The notes: generated by a model from the letters alone, not told the origin. 14,390 nucleotides of DNA from Caldifarciminota bacterium (GCA_023128195.1 JAGMEL010000231.1:1-14390), one strand, 5' to 3'; shown: positions 1-6,421, counted from the first letter of the stretch. Numbers and translations are program-made.

Positions 1-318
1 GCAAAGGCTCTTGTTGACGCTGCTACTATTGTAATCGCATGTCCCACTGTGCTGGTCGGTCCACATCCAGCTGCAGTTTACGCAACATACCTTGCCAATG
101 CCTTAAGACCAAAGACCAAATTTGCATCAATAATTGGCTCTTATGGTTGGGGTGGAAAAATGGTCGATACAATCACAGGTATGCTTGGCAATCTTAAAGT
201 AGAATTAATTTCACCAGTAATCGTAAAAGGATATCCAAAAGAGAATGACTTTACATTATTAGAAAAACTGGCAGATGAGATCCTTGCTAAACATAAAGGA
301 ATAAATATCATCCCATAA
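1..318 (+). CDS. Flavodiiron protein (A-type flavoprotein, FprA), C-terminal part
   Basis: The reading frame is open from the first base of the window, so only the last 105 residues of a roughly 400-residue protein are present. They form the end of a flavodoxin-like FMN domain. The segment PTVLVGPHPA is followed by the SYGWGG loop, which is characteristic of flavodiiron proteins and lies near the FMN. The end of the domain (ELADEILAKHKG-like helix) closes the fold. In anaerobes these cytoplasmic enzymes reduce O2 to water or NO to N2O at a diiron site in an N-terminal beta-lactamase-like domain that lies outside the window. The gene ends 11 bases before a diiron protein and is likely the upstream member of the same oxygen-defence operon. 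It cannot be told here whether a rubredoxin domain or other extra module is present upstream. Confidence 0.85.
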   Translation, partial: AKALVDAATIVIACPTVLVGPHPAAVYATYLANALRPKTKFASIIGSYGWGGKMVDTITGMLGNLKVELISPVIVKGYPKENDFTLLEKLADEILAKHKGINIIP

Positions 319-329
319 AGGAGGTTAAA

Positions 330-803
330 ATGAGTCTATTTGAACCAAGTGAAGTATTTCAGTTTGCAATAAGGATAGAAGAAAATGGTGAGAAATTTTA
401 TCGGCAGATGGTTCAGAAATTTGATGAGCCAAAGATAAAAGAACTATTCTCGTTCCTCGTGGATGAAGAGATAAAGCATAAAAAAATATATGAAGAAATG
501 GTTTCCAAAATTGAAAAATATGAACCATTTGAGACCTTCCCAGGAGAATATTTTGCCTATCTACGTGCCTATGCAGATAAAATCATCTTCACCCAGGAAG
601 AATTCGATGAAGAAATAGCAAGAATTAAAGATATAAACGCTGCGCTTGACTATGCAATAAATGCCGAATTAGATTCTATCTTATATTACCAGGAAATAAA
701 AAATCTTGTCTCTGAAAATCAACGTAGCACAATTGATAAAATAATAGAGGAAGAACGGCGACACTTTGTAAAATTATCAGAGATCAAAAGGACGATAAAA
801 TAA
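330..803 (+). CDS. Ferritin-like (rubrerythrin-type) diiron protein, no rubredoxin domain
   Basis: This 157-residue protein is a four-helix bundle of the rubrerythrin/ferritin-like family. The expected diiron ligands come in two pairs: E17 in the first helix with the EExxH motif at 46-50, and E113 in the third helix with EERRH at 141-145. Family members act as peroxidases or handle iron in anaerobes. A C-terminal rubredoxin domain (CxxC pairs), present in classical rubrerythrin, is absent, and the protein contains no cysteine at all, so electrons would have to come from a separate partner. A strong AAAGGAGG site precedes the ATG, 11 bases after the flavodiiron gene and 12 before the peroxiredoxin gene, which suggests one transcript. 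Substrate is not known; the family call is secure, the peroxidase role is inferred. Confidence 0.85.
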   Translation: MSLFEPSEVFQFAIRIEENGEKFYRQMVQKFDEPKIKELFSFLVDEEIKHKKIYEEMVSKIEKYEPFETFPGEYFAYLRAYADKIIFTQEEFDEEIARIKDINAALDYAINAELDSILYYQEIKNLVSENQRSTIDKIIEEERRHFVKLSEIKRTIK

Positions 804-815
804 AGGAGGTACACA

Positions 816-1457
816 ATGGAAGGAAAGATACCATTAATTGGTGATAAATTTCCTGAAATAGAAGTTAAGACAACCCATGGTAAGATGAAGTTACCGGATG
901 CATATAATGGTAAATGGTTTATTCTATTCAGTCATCCAGCAGACTTTACTCCAGTTTGCACGACAGAGTTCGTAGCTTTCCAGAAAAGGTTTGATCAATT
1001 CAAAAAATTGAATTGTGAATTGATAGGACTGAGTGTTGATCAGGTTTTCTCACACATAAAGTGGGTAGAATGGATCAAAGATAATCTAAAAATCGAAATT
1101 AAATTTCCGATAATAGCCGACGATACTGCCGGAGTTGCAAATTTGCTTGGTTTGATCCATCCAGGCAAGGGAACAAATACAGTCAGAGCAATATTTATAG
1201 TAGATCCCAAACAGATTATAAGGGCTATTTTATACTACCCACAAGAGTTGGGGAGGAATATGGATGAGTTCTTAAGGATGATAAAGGCATTCCAGATTTC
1301 TGATAAAAATGGTGTCGCTATGCCCGCAAATTGGCCTAATAATGAACTCGTTAAAGATGAAGTCATAATTCCACCGGCCGCTGACGAAAAAACTGCAAAA
1401 GAAAGAACTAAGCAATATGAGTGTTATGACTGGTGGTTTTGTCACAAAAAATTATAA
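816..1457 (+). CDS. Peroxiredoxin, Prx6-type (AhpC/TSA family)
   Basis: This 213-residue thiol peroxidase reduces hydrogen peroxide and organic hydroperoxides in the cytoplasm. The active-site segment HPADFTPVCTTEF places the peroxidatic cysteine at C48, with P41 and T45 of the PxxxTxxC motif and the supporting arginine at R124 (TVRAIFIVDP). Length and the long C-terminal arm match the Prx6 subfamily. The arm ends with CYDWWFC (C203 and C209), the cysteine pair seen in archaeal and thermophile Prx6 proteins such as the Aeropyrum pernix enzyme, where one of them resolves the sulfenic acid. C67 is a further cysteine. AAAGGAGG lies just before the start. It is the third gene of the oxygen-defence set; the reductant is not encoded next to it. 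Confidence 0.93.
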   Translation: MEGKIPLIGDKFPEIEVKTTHGKMKLPDAYNGKWFILFSHPADFTPVCTTEFVAFQKRFDQFKKLNCELIGLSVDQVFSHIKWVEWIKDNLKIEIKFPIIADDTAGVANLLGLIHPGKGTNTVRAIFIVDPKQIIRAILYYPQELGRNMDEFLRMIKAFQISDKNGVAMPANWPNNELVKDEVIIPPAADEKTAKERTKQYECYDWWFCHKKL

Positions 1458-1461
1458 AGGG

Positions 1462-1501
1462 CAATGCCTGATAAAACCCCGCTTCTCTGCAAGGGGCATT
1501 G
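1462..1501. repeat. Imperfect inverted repeat after the peroxiredoxin gene
   Basis: The 7-base arms CAATGCC (1462-1468) and GGCATTG (1495-1501) are exact complements and enclose a 26-base C/G-containing loop with CCCC and GGGG runs. A short T run follows at 1511-1515, ten bases away. It could be a weak terminator or an RNA hairpin, but the loop is long and the T run is neither adjacent nor long, so termination is uncertain. Confidence 0.3.
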
Positions 1502-1537
1502 GGCTATGAATTTTTCTCCGCGTATATCCGTTTTGAT

Positions 1538-1567
1538 ATCCGCGTAAATCAGTGTAATTCAGTCATG
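1538..1567. repeat. Degenerate 10-base tandem units before desulfoferrodoxin
   Basis: Three consecutive 10-base units can be read: ATCCGCGTAA (1538-1547), ATCAGTGTAA (1548-1557) and TTCAGTCATG (1558-1567). A looser copy (ATATCCG...) lies just upstream. The last unit forms the left part of the hairpin that follows. This looks like a short dispersed repeat rather than coding DNA. Confidence 0.4.
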
Positions 1568-1577
1568 TGACTGAATT
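1556..1577 (+). promoter_or_regulatory. Hairpin abutting the ribosome site of the desulfoferrodoxin gene
   Basis: The arms AATTCAGTCA and TGACTGAATT are exact complements around a 2-base centre. The right arm ends exactly 14 bases before the ATG, and the ribosome site AAAGGAGG follows at once. A near-identical hairpin with the same 14-base spacing stands before the gene at 8874. It may affect translation or message stability, or be a protein-binding palindrome in DNA. The structure is seen directly; the role is inferred. Confidence 0.6.
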
Positions 1578-1591
1578 AAAGGAGGTAAAAA

Positions 1592-1966
1592 ATGACTAAA
1601 AGATTGCAAATCTATAAATGCGAAATTTGTGGAAATATTGTAGAGGTCCTGCATCAAGGTGTAGGGGAACTTGTTTGCTGTAATCAACCAATGAAACTTA
1701 TGCAAGAGAATACAGTTGACGCAGCAAAAGAAAAACATGTTCCAGTAATAGAAAAAACTACAGATGGTATTCTGGTCAAGATCGGTAGTATACCCCATCC
1801 TATGGAAGAAAAACATTATATCGAGTGGATTGAGCTAATTACTGATGGACAGGCATATCGTGAGTTCTTAAAACCTGGTGCAAAACCTGAAGCTATATTC
1901 AAGATAGATGCACAAAATTTAACTGCTCGTGAATATTGTAATCTTCACGGTTTGTGGAAAAGCTAA
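1592..1966 (+). CDS. dfx: Desulfoferrodoxin (superoxide reductase, two-iron type)
   Basis: This 124-residue protein reduces superoxide to hydrogen peroxide without releasing oxygen, in the cytoplasm of anaerobes. The N-terminal desulforedoxin domain has its four iron ligands at C10, C13, C29 and C30. The catalytic domain has the [Fe(His)4Cys] ligands H49, H69, H75, C116 and H119, and the EKH motif at 47-49 supplies the catalytic Glu and Lys. All ligands sit where they do in the well-studied Desulfovibrio-type enzyme, so the protein should be active. The peroxide product would be a substrate for the peroxiredoxin and rubrerythrin-type protein encoded upstream. A 134-base gap with a hairpin separates it from the peroxiredoxin gene, and the ferritin gene follows after 17 bases. 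Confidence 0.95.
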   Translation: MTKRLQIYKCEICGNIVEVLHQGVGELVCCNQPMKLMQENTVDAAKEKHVPVIEKTTDGILVKIGSIPHPMEEKHYIEWIELITDGQAYREFLKPGAKPEAIFKIDAQNLTAREYCNLHGLWKS

Positions 1967-1983
1967 ATTAAGGAGAAAATACA

Positions 1984-2502
1984 ATGATAAAAGAAAACAT
2001 GCAGAAAGCCATTAATCAGCAGATAAATGCTGAGATGTACTCTGCATATCTATACTTGTCAATGTCTGCTTATTTCGAATCAATAAACCTGAAAGGATTC
2101 GCTAATTGGATGAAAGCACAAGCTCAGGAAGAAATGGTACATGCAATGAAATTCTATGATTACATCAATGAAAGAGGCGGCAGAGTATTACTAACTGCTA
2201 TTGAAGCACCACCAACACAATGGGATTCATCTCTGGCTGTTTTTGAATATACGTACAAGCACGAACAAAAAGTTACTGGTTTAATAAATGACCTGGTAAA
2301 TCTCGCTATTTCTGAAGCAGACCATGCTACGACCAACTTCTTACAATGGTTTGTTGCTGAACAGGTTGAAGAAGAGGCATCGGCTGATGAAGTCGTACAA
2401 AAACTTAAGCTTGCAGGTGATCGAGGCGGTGGTCTATTCATGCTTGACCAGGAACTCGGGCAGCGTGTGTTCACTCTACCAACCGCAACAAAGCAAGAAT
2501 AA
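1984..2502 (+). CDS. ftn: Bacterial-type ferritin (FtnA-like)
   Basis: This 172-residue protein is a non-haem ferritin that oxidises Fe(II) and stores iron as a mineral inside a 24-subunit shell. The ferroxidase centre is complete and in the same positions as in E. coli FtnA: E17, E50 and H53 (within QEEMVH), E94, Q127 and E130. No haem-binding Met as in bacterioferritin was recognised. The start follows an AAGGAG site and is 17 bases after the superoxide reductase stop. In this setting the protein likely keeps free iron low during oxygen exposure, which limits Fenton chemistry, and consumes oxidant. It may also supply iron for the Fe-S assembly genes downstream; that link is inferred from gene order only. 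Confidence 0.94.
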   Translation: MIKENMQKAINQQINAEMYSAYLYLSMSAYFESINLKGFANWMKAQAQEEMVHAMKFYDYINERGGRVLLTAIEAPPTQWDSSLAVFEYTYKHEQKVTGLINDLVNLAISEADHATTNFLQWFVAEQVEEEASADEVVQKLKLAGDRGGGLFMLDQELGQRVFTLPTATKQE

Positions 2503-2525
2503 GCAGATAGATATAGGAGAAAAAA

Positions 2526-3053
2526 ATGGAAAAAATTTCCAACGAAATCCTCGATGTCATTAAATACGCCACAACAATGGAAATTAATGGCAGGAGTTTT
2601 TATGAACATGTTGCAGACATGACGCATAATGAACTCGGCAAAAAGATGTTTAAGAAACTTGCTCAGGATGAAATAGACCATATTACGACATTTGGTGAAA
2701 TATTTACTTCTGTACTAAACAGCAACGACTGGAGAAAATATGTTGACCAAGAGGAGAATAACAAAGAAACCGTACTGGAAGAACTGAAAGCAAGAGTAAA
2801 AAAAGAAGAACACGAAGAACGAGCAAGTGACTTAGAGGCTATAAGAATAGGCATGGAGCTTGAGAGGGAATCAATTGATCAGTATGAAAAATGGGCGCAA
2901 GAAACGAGCGGTGATAAAGTTCAGGAGATATTCAAAAAGATAATCGAAGAAGAAAAATTTCATTATGATTTACTCCAGGCAGAATATGATAATATCACTA
3001 ATACCGGTTTCTGGTTCGATATGGCTGAATTCAGAATGGACGGCAAATTCTAA
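2526..3053 (+). CDS. Ferritin-like (rubrerythrin-family) protein
   Basis: This 175-residue helical protein has two diiron half-sites: E19 with E49/H52 (DEIDH) in the first pair of helices, and an acidic segment around E111-E115 with E143/H146 (EEEKFH) in the second. The central part (75-105) is a highly charged linker. The end, with the sequence GFWFDMAEFRMDG, is a conserved tail seen in this branch of the family. There is no rubredoxin domain and no cysteine. It is the third distinct ferritin-fold gene in 2.7 kb, lying 23 bases after the ferritin. A peroxidase or iron-handling role is likely, but the substrate cannot be read from the sequence. Confidence 0.82.
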   Translation: MEKISNEILDVIKYATTMEINGRSFYEHVADMTHNELGKKMFKKLAQDEIDHITTFGEIFTSVLNSNDWRKYVDQEENNKETVLEELKARVKKEEHEERASDLEAIRIGMELERESIDQYEKWAQETSGDKVQEIFKKIIEEEKFHYDLLQAEYDNITNTGFWFDMAEFRMDGKF

Positions 3054-3065
3054 TACATATATTAA

Positions 3066-3311
3066 ATGAATAGAGAAAAAGCAAAACCTAACAAAACCCT
3101 GGACTGCATTGGTCTTTTCTGCCCACAGCCTCTATTACAAACTAAAGAGCAGATAGACTCTATTGAAGTAGGTGAAATATTAGAAGTACTCAGTGATGAC
3201 CCAGCAGCAGAAGAGGACTTAAAGCGATTTGCAAAAAGGACCGGACACGAAATCATCAGTTTGGAAAAAAGAGGAGATACTTTACGATTTTTAATAAAAA
3301 GAGGAGAATAG
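3066..3311 (+). CDS. TusA/SirA-family sulfur carrier
   Basis: This 81-residue protein has the family signature DCIGLFCPQP, with the persulfide-carrying cysteine at C19 in a CPxP motif, followed by a helix and the typical beta-strand ending LRFLIK. TusA-type proteins carry a persulfide and pass sulfur between partners in tRNA thiolation, molybdenum cofactor synthesis or sulfur oxidation/reduction. It lies directly before a DsrE-family gene and an IscS-like gene, a natural sulfur-relay grouping. There is no good ribosome site before the ATG; the 12-base gap to the previous stop is AT-only, so translation may depend on coupling to the upstream gene. Which sulfur donor and acceptor it uses is unknown. 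Confidence 0.88.
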   Translation: MNREKAKPNKTLDCIGLFCPQPLLQTKEQIDSIEVGEILEVLSDDPAAEEDLKRFAKRTGHEIISLEKRGDTLRFLIKRGE

Positions 3312-3321
3312 GAGTTTTATA

Positions 3322-3684
3322 ATGAAGGATAACAATTTAATTCTCTATGTCCAAACAAGCGCTGTGCCAGAAAGGCAGTACTCGCCTCTGGTTTTGGCAC
3401 AGACTGCAAAGGCGATGGATATAAAGCCGATAATTTATTATCTTGGACAGGCATTGAAGATATTGCTACCTGGTGAAGCAGAAAAGATAAAAATCGGAGC
3501 GTTTCCAAGCGTTTATGAGATGATCAAGAAAATTCTTGAAATGGGTATTGAGATTTATGTTTGCGAGGCATCCAAACAGATGTTAGGCATGGAAAAAGTG
3601 GAATTAATACCTGGTGTGAAGATTGTGGGTGCAGGAACACTGAACGACCTTGCACTTGAGGCAGGCGCAACAATGTGGTTCTAA
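3322..3684 (+). CDS. DsrE/DsrF-family protein
   Basis: This 120-residue protein has the alternating strand-helix pattern of the DsrE/DsrF/TusD fold, beginning LILYVQTSA. A single cysteine, C81, lies at the end of a strand in IYVCEAS, the place where family members carry sulfur. The C-terminus (VGAGTLNDLALEAGATMWF) is typical of the DsrE-like group. Such proteins often work with TusA, receiving or giving persulfide sulfur, and the TusA gene here ends 10 bases upstream, overlapping this gene's AGGAG ribosome site. It may therefore relay sulfur toward the IscS/IscU pair that follows. The DsrEFH heterohexamer partners are not present nearby, so a direct role in dissimilatory sulfur oxidation is not supported. 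Confidence 0.8.
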   Translation: MKDNNLILYVQTSAVPERQYSPLVLAQTAKAMDIKPIIYYLGQALKILLPGEAEKIKIGAFPSVYEMIKKILEMGIEIYVCEASKQMLGMEKVELIPGVKIVGAGTLNDLALEAGATMWF

Positions 3685-3702
3685 AAGGAAGGACGCTCAG
3701 AA

Positions 3703-4863
3703 ATGAATAAGTATCTTGATTATCAATCTTCAAAACCAGTTGACCCAAGAGTAGTTAAGGCGATAATACCATATCTCCATGACAAGTTTGGAAACCCTTC
3801 TTCTTTGCATAAAACCGGTGATGATGCTACTGAAATATTAGAAGAATCTCGACAGACTATCGCCGGTTTTATTAATGCCGACAAGGATGAGATCATATTT
3901 ACCTCGGGGGCTACAGAATCGAATAACCTTGGTATTATCGGATTCGCTCTAAGGAATAAAGAAAAGGGAAATCATATTATCATATCAGAGATCGAGCATA
4001 TATCCATACATAACATTGCAAAGTACTTGGGGAAATTTGGATTTACTGTCTCAAAAGTACCGGTAGATCAATACGGTAGGGTGAGTCTGAAAAAAATTAA
4101 AGAACGTATTACCGATAAAACCATCTTGATCTCTATTGGATATGCGAATAATGAAATTGGAACAATTCAACCAATATCTGAAATAGGAAAGTTATGCAGA
4201 GAAAAAAATATTACATTTCACACAGATGCCGTAGCTGCAGAGGGATTAATACCAATTGATGTAAAAAAAGATAATATTGACCTTATGACCCTGTCGTCGA
4301 ATGATATTTATGGACCCAAAGGCATTGGTATATTATATGTAAGAAAAGGGATAAGAATAAATTCTTTGATGATTGGCGGCGGCCAGGAGCGCGGTTTACG
4401 TTCGGGAACCGAAAATATGCCTGGTATTGTCGGAATGGCAAAAGCAGTCGATATCATGGAAAAAAAGATGAAAGATGAGGTAAAAAGATTCATAGATTAT
4501 CGTGATCAGTTAGTAAAAAATATATTAGAGAAAATTCCTAAGTCATATTTAAACGGACACCCGGTTGATAGACTTCCTAATAATGCACATTTTCGGTTCG
4601 ATGGCATTGAAGGTGAATCACTGCTTTTATTAATGAAGGATAAAGGTATTTCTGTATCCACGGGCTCTGCCTGTTCCTCAAAAACATTAGAACCTTCACA
4701 TACACTTATTGCCTTAGGGTTGTTACATGAAGAGGCACATGGGTCATTACAATTAACATGTGGAAGATTTACTGGACAAGAAGATATTGATGCAGTTGTG
4801 AATGCTTTACCCGGGATGGTTAAACGACTGAGAAAGTTGTCGCCCCTTTATGTGGAGGAGTAA
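3703..4863 (+). CDS. iscS: IscS/NifS-like protein lacking the PLP-binding lysine
   Basis: This 386-residue protein has the full cysteine desulfurase fold: FGNPSSLH near 30-36, FTSGATESNN at 67-75, the ring-stacking H99, PLP-binding D175, the RSGTEN segment and the catalytic loop with C324 in STGSACSSKTLEPS. The lysine that normally forms the Schiff base with PLP is missing: the usual S-x-H-K-x-x-G-P-K-G reads SSNDIYGPKG, with D201 for Lys and N200 for His. The residue normally Gln near PLP is A178. From memory, the IscS of Archaeoglobus fulgidus has the same Asp and was reported to lack desulfurase activity while lending a cysteine to the cluster on IscU. Normal desulfurase activity should not be assumed. 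It ends 2 bases before the scaffold gene. Confidence 0.9.
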   Translation: MNKYLDYQSSKPVDPRVVKAIIPYLHDKFGNPSSLHKTGDDATEILEESRQTIAGFINADKDEIIFTSGATESNNLGIIGFALRNKEKGNHIIISEIEHISIHNIAKYLGKFGFTVSKVPVDQYGRVSLKKIKERITDKTILISIGYANNEIGTIQPISEIGKLCREKNITFHTDAVAAEGLIPIDVKKDNIDLMTLSSNDIYGPKGIGILYVRKGIRINSLMIGGGQERGLRSGTENMPGIVGMAKAVDIMEKKMKDEVKRFIDYRDQLVKNILEKIPKSYLNGHPVDRLPNNAHFRFDGIEGESLLLLMKDKGISVSTGSACSSKTLEPSHTLIALGLLHEEAHGSLQLTCGRFTGQEDIDAVVNALPGMVKRLRKLSPLYVEE

Positions 4864-4865
4864 TA

Positions 4866-5639
4866 ATGAAATCAACACAGTATTCAAAAAAGGTTTTAGA
4901 CCACTTTCAGAATCCAAGAAATGTCGGTACTCTGGAAGGTAAGAACGTTGCAATAGGAAAGGTTGGTAATCCTGTATGTGGTGATCTAATGGAATTCTAT
5001 ATAAAGGTAAAAGATGATAAAATAGAGGACATTAAATTTAAAACATTTGGCTGTGGCTCAGCAATTGCAACAGCAAGTATGATAACAGAATTGGCTAAAG
5101 GAAAGACAATTGAACAAGCCCTCAAAATAACACGCCAAGATGTCGCTGATGAGCTGGATGGACTACCACCAATAAAAATGCATTGTTCAAACCTTGCCGC
5201 TGATGCACTTAAAGATGCAATCAAAAATTATAAGGAGAAACAGAAGCCAGAAATACAACCTGTTGGGCACAAAGCGGGTCAAAGAGAAATCATCGGAGAA
5301 AAAGAATTTTTAAACAGAGGAGTCTATCACCAGGCAGATGATATCTCGCAGTTTAAAGACAAAAGGGTAATTGTGGTGGATAAAGGAGATAGCTCAATAG
5401 AATTGGCTATCGAATTGACACAACATACATTGAGAGTCATTTTTGCGACATCTCTAAAAGAAATCTCAGCGAACTCAGATTTAAAAACAAAAATAAAACA
5501 GTCAAATGTAAAAATACTCTACGAATCTGAAATATTAGAGATTAAAGGATTGAAGACAGCAGAAAAGGTTATTATCCACGATCTTAATGAAGATGAAGAG
5601 TATGAACTATTTATGGATGCAGTAGTTATATTACTATGA
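4866..5639 (+). CDS. iscU: IscU/NifU-type Fe-S scaffold with a thioredoxin-reductase-like tail
   Basis: Residues 1-122 are a complete IscU domain that assembles Fe-S clusters: HFQNPRNVG, the ligands C38 and D40 (VCGD), C63 (TFGCGSAIA) and H106-C107 (KMHCSNLAADAL). The rest (about 140-257) resembles the NADPH-binding domain of thioredoxin reductase, with a GVY...FKDKRVIVVDKGDSSIELA stretch matching GVS...FRGKxVxVVGGGNSAxEEA. It is degenerate: the CxxC of the reductase is absent, the GxGxxA nucleotide loop reads DKGDSS, and the protein stops after the strand AVVILL, without any FAD domain. The usual IscU is about 125-155 residues. The gene lies 2 bases after the IscS-like gene with GGAGG in the overlap, so the two are surely coexpressed. 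The role of the tail is unknown. Confidence 0.87.
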   Translation: MKSTQYSKKVLDHFQNPRNVGTLEGKNVAIGKVGNPVCGDLMEFYIKVKDDKIEDIKFKTFGCGSAIATASMITELAKGKTIEQALKITRQDVADELDGLPPIKMHCSNLAADALKDAIKNYKEKQKPEIQPVGHKAGQREIIGEKEFLNRGVYHQADDISQFKDKRVIVVDKGDSSIELAIELTQHTLRVIFATSLKEISANSDLKTKIKQSNVKILYESEILEIKGLKTAEKVIIHDLNEDEEYELFMDAVVILL

Positions 5640-5741
5640 TAATGAAGAAATCCAACATGCAATGGATCTAAAACAAACGTTTGGAAAATAATGATCATCC
5701 TATCTCGGTTTATTATATCAGATTGATACAAGCGAGGTTGA
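5640..5741. other. Gap with no clear gene
   Basis: No convincing coding sequence, terminator or promoter is visible between the end of the scaffold gene and the PAS remnant. Only very short open frames of about 20 codons without ribosome sites occur. Given the broken PAS fragment just after it, the stretch may be decayed coding DNA. Confidence 0.4.
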
Positions 5742-5906
5742 GTGAAAATTAACGGAGAATTCTTCAACGCAGTTTTGGAAAATTTATATGAAGGGGTGTT
5801 TTTTGTTGATCGCAATAGAAGGATTGAGTACTGGAACAAAGGTGCAGAAAAAATTACAGGTTATAAGAATTCAGATGTAATCGGCAAGTGCTGTAATGAA
5901 AGTTAA
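5742..5906 (+). pseudogene. Truncated PAS-domain fragment
   Basis: A GTG-started frame encodes 54 residues that read as the start of a PAS sensor domain: FFNAVLENLYEGVFFVDRNRRIEYWNKGAEKITGY followed by VIGK. This is the form found at the front of PAS-containing diguanylate cyclases and histidine kinases. The frame stops after about half a PAS domain, just where it runs into the start of the next gene, and no output domain follows in any frame. No ribosome site precedes the GTG. It is best read as the leftover of a signalling gene broken by deletion or insertion at about 5890. A very short real protein is possible but unlikely. Confidence 0.65.
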
Positions 5907-6315
5907 AATCGAAAAAGCTTGCGATCACATAGGCATATTTACAAATGATTCGAAAAAATTAGAGGATTTTTATATAAAAGCATTAGGATTTAAAAAAGAA
6001 AAGGAAAGCATTTTATCTAAGCAAATTGTTAAATCCATCTTTGGCACTTCTAGCGATTGTAAATTTATAAAATTGGTTTCGGGGAATATGATGATTGAGA
6101 TATTCGAGCCGATTTCATCTCGCCTGCGCAAAAAATTTAACAATATAGTTGGATTAAATCACTGGGGATATTGTGTTGGTGATAGGAAAAAGTTTGTGAA
6201 AAAACTTAGGCAAAAAAAAGTAAATATAATTGAAATTAAAAGAAATGATCATATAATTTATTTTATAACTGATCCTGATGGAAACAGGATAGAAATTAGA
6301 GAGGATAAAAAGTAA
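5896..6315 (+). CDS. VOC-fold (glyoxalase/bleomycin-resistance superfamily) protein
   Basis: This 139-residue protein has the paired beta-alpha-beta-beta-beta pattern of the vicinal oxygen chelate superfamily. Metal-site candidates are H11 (CDHIGIFTND), E68 (MMIEIFE), H89 (LNHWGY) and E133 (DPDGNRIEI), the four positions used by glyoxalase-type enzymes, so a metal-dependent role is plausible. The substrate cannot be told. The ATG lies inside the PAS remnant (11-base overlap in another frame) and has no clear ribosome site, so the gene may have been joined to this place by the event that cut the PAS gene, and its natural upstream region may be lost. It is rich in Lys, Ile and Asn (AT-rich codons), more so than its neighbours, which fits a transferred origin. 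Later in-frame starts would remove H11 and are less likely. Confidence 0.75.
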   Translation: MKVKIEKACDHIGIFTNDSKKLEDFYIKALGFKKEKESILSKQIVKSIFGTSSDCKFIKLVSGNMMIEIFEPISSRLRKKFNNIVGLNHWGYCVGDRKKFVKKLRQKKVNIIEIKRNDHIIYFITDPDGNRIEIREDKK

Positions 6316-6385
6316 ATATATGATACTAAATCACTGAAGTAATTTTTAACTGTATGACGTCACACGCTGTACTTGCATCTTCTCC

Positions 6386-6413
6386 TTGACAAAGTTCATA
6401 TTGTGGTTATAAT
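6386..6413 (+). promoter_or_regulatory. Sigma-70-type promoter of nrdD
   Basis: A perfect -35 box TTGACA (6386-6391) and a perfect -10 box TATAAT (6408-6413) are separated by 16 bases. The start of transcription would be near 6420, at the left edge of the NrdR-type palindrome, and the leader to the nrdD ATG is about 55 bases long. Confidence 0.8.
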
Positions 6414-6421
6414 AATATGAT

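Noticed and set aside
2160..2681. A 173-codon open frame on the minus strand
   Set aside because: It lies across the ferritin gene, whose complete set of iron ligands shows the real frame; no ribosome site and no recognisable domain on the minus strand.
6355..6362. TGACGTCA palindrome upstream of nrdD
   Set aside because: An 8-base palindrome is expected often by chance, has no second copy here, and lies before the clear promoter.
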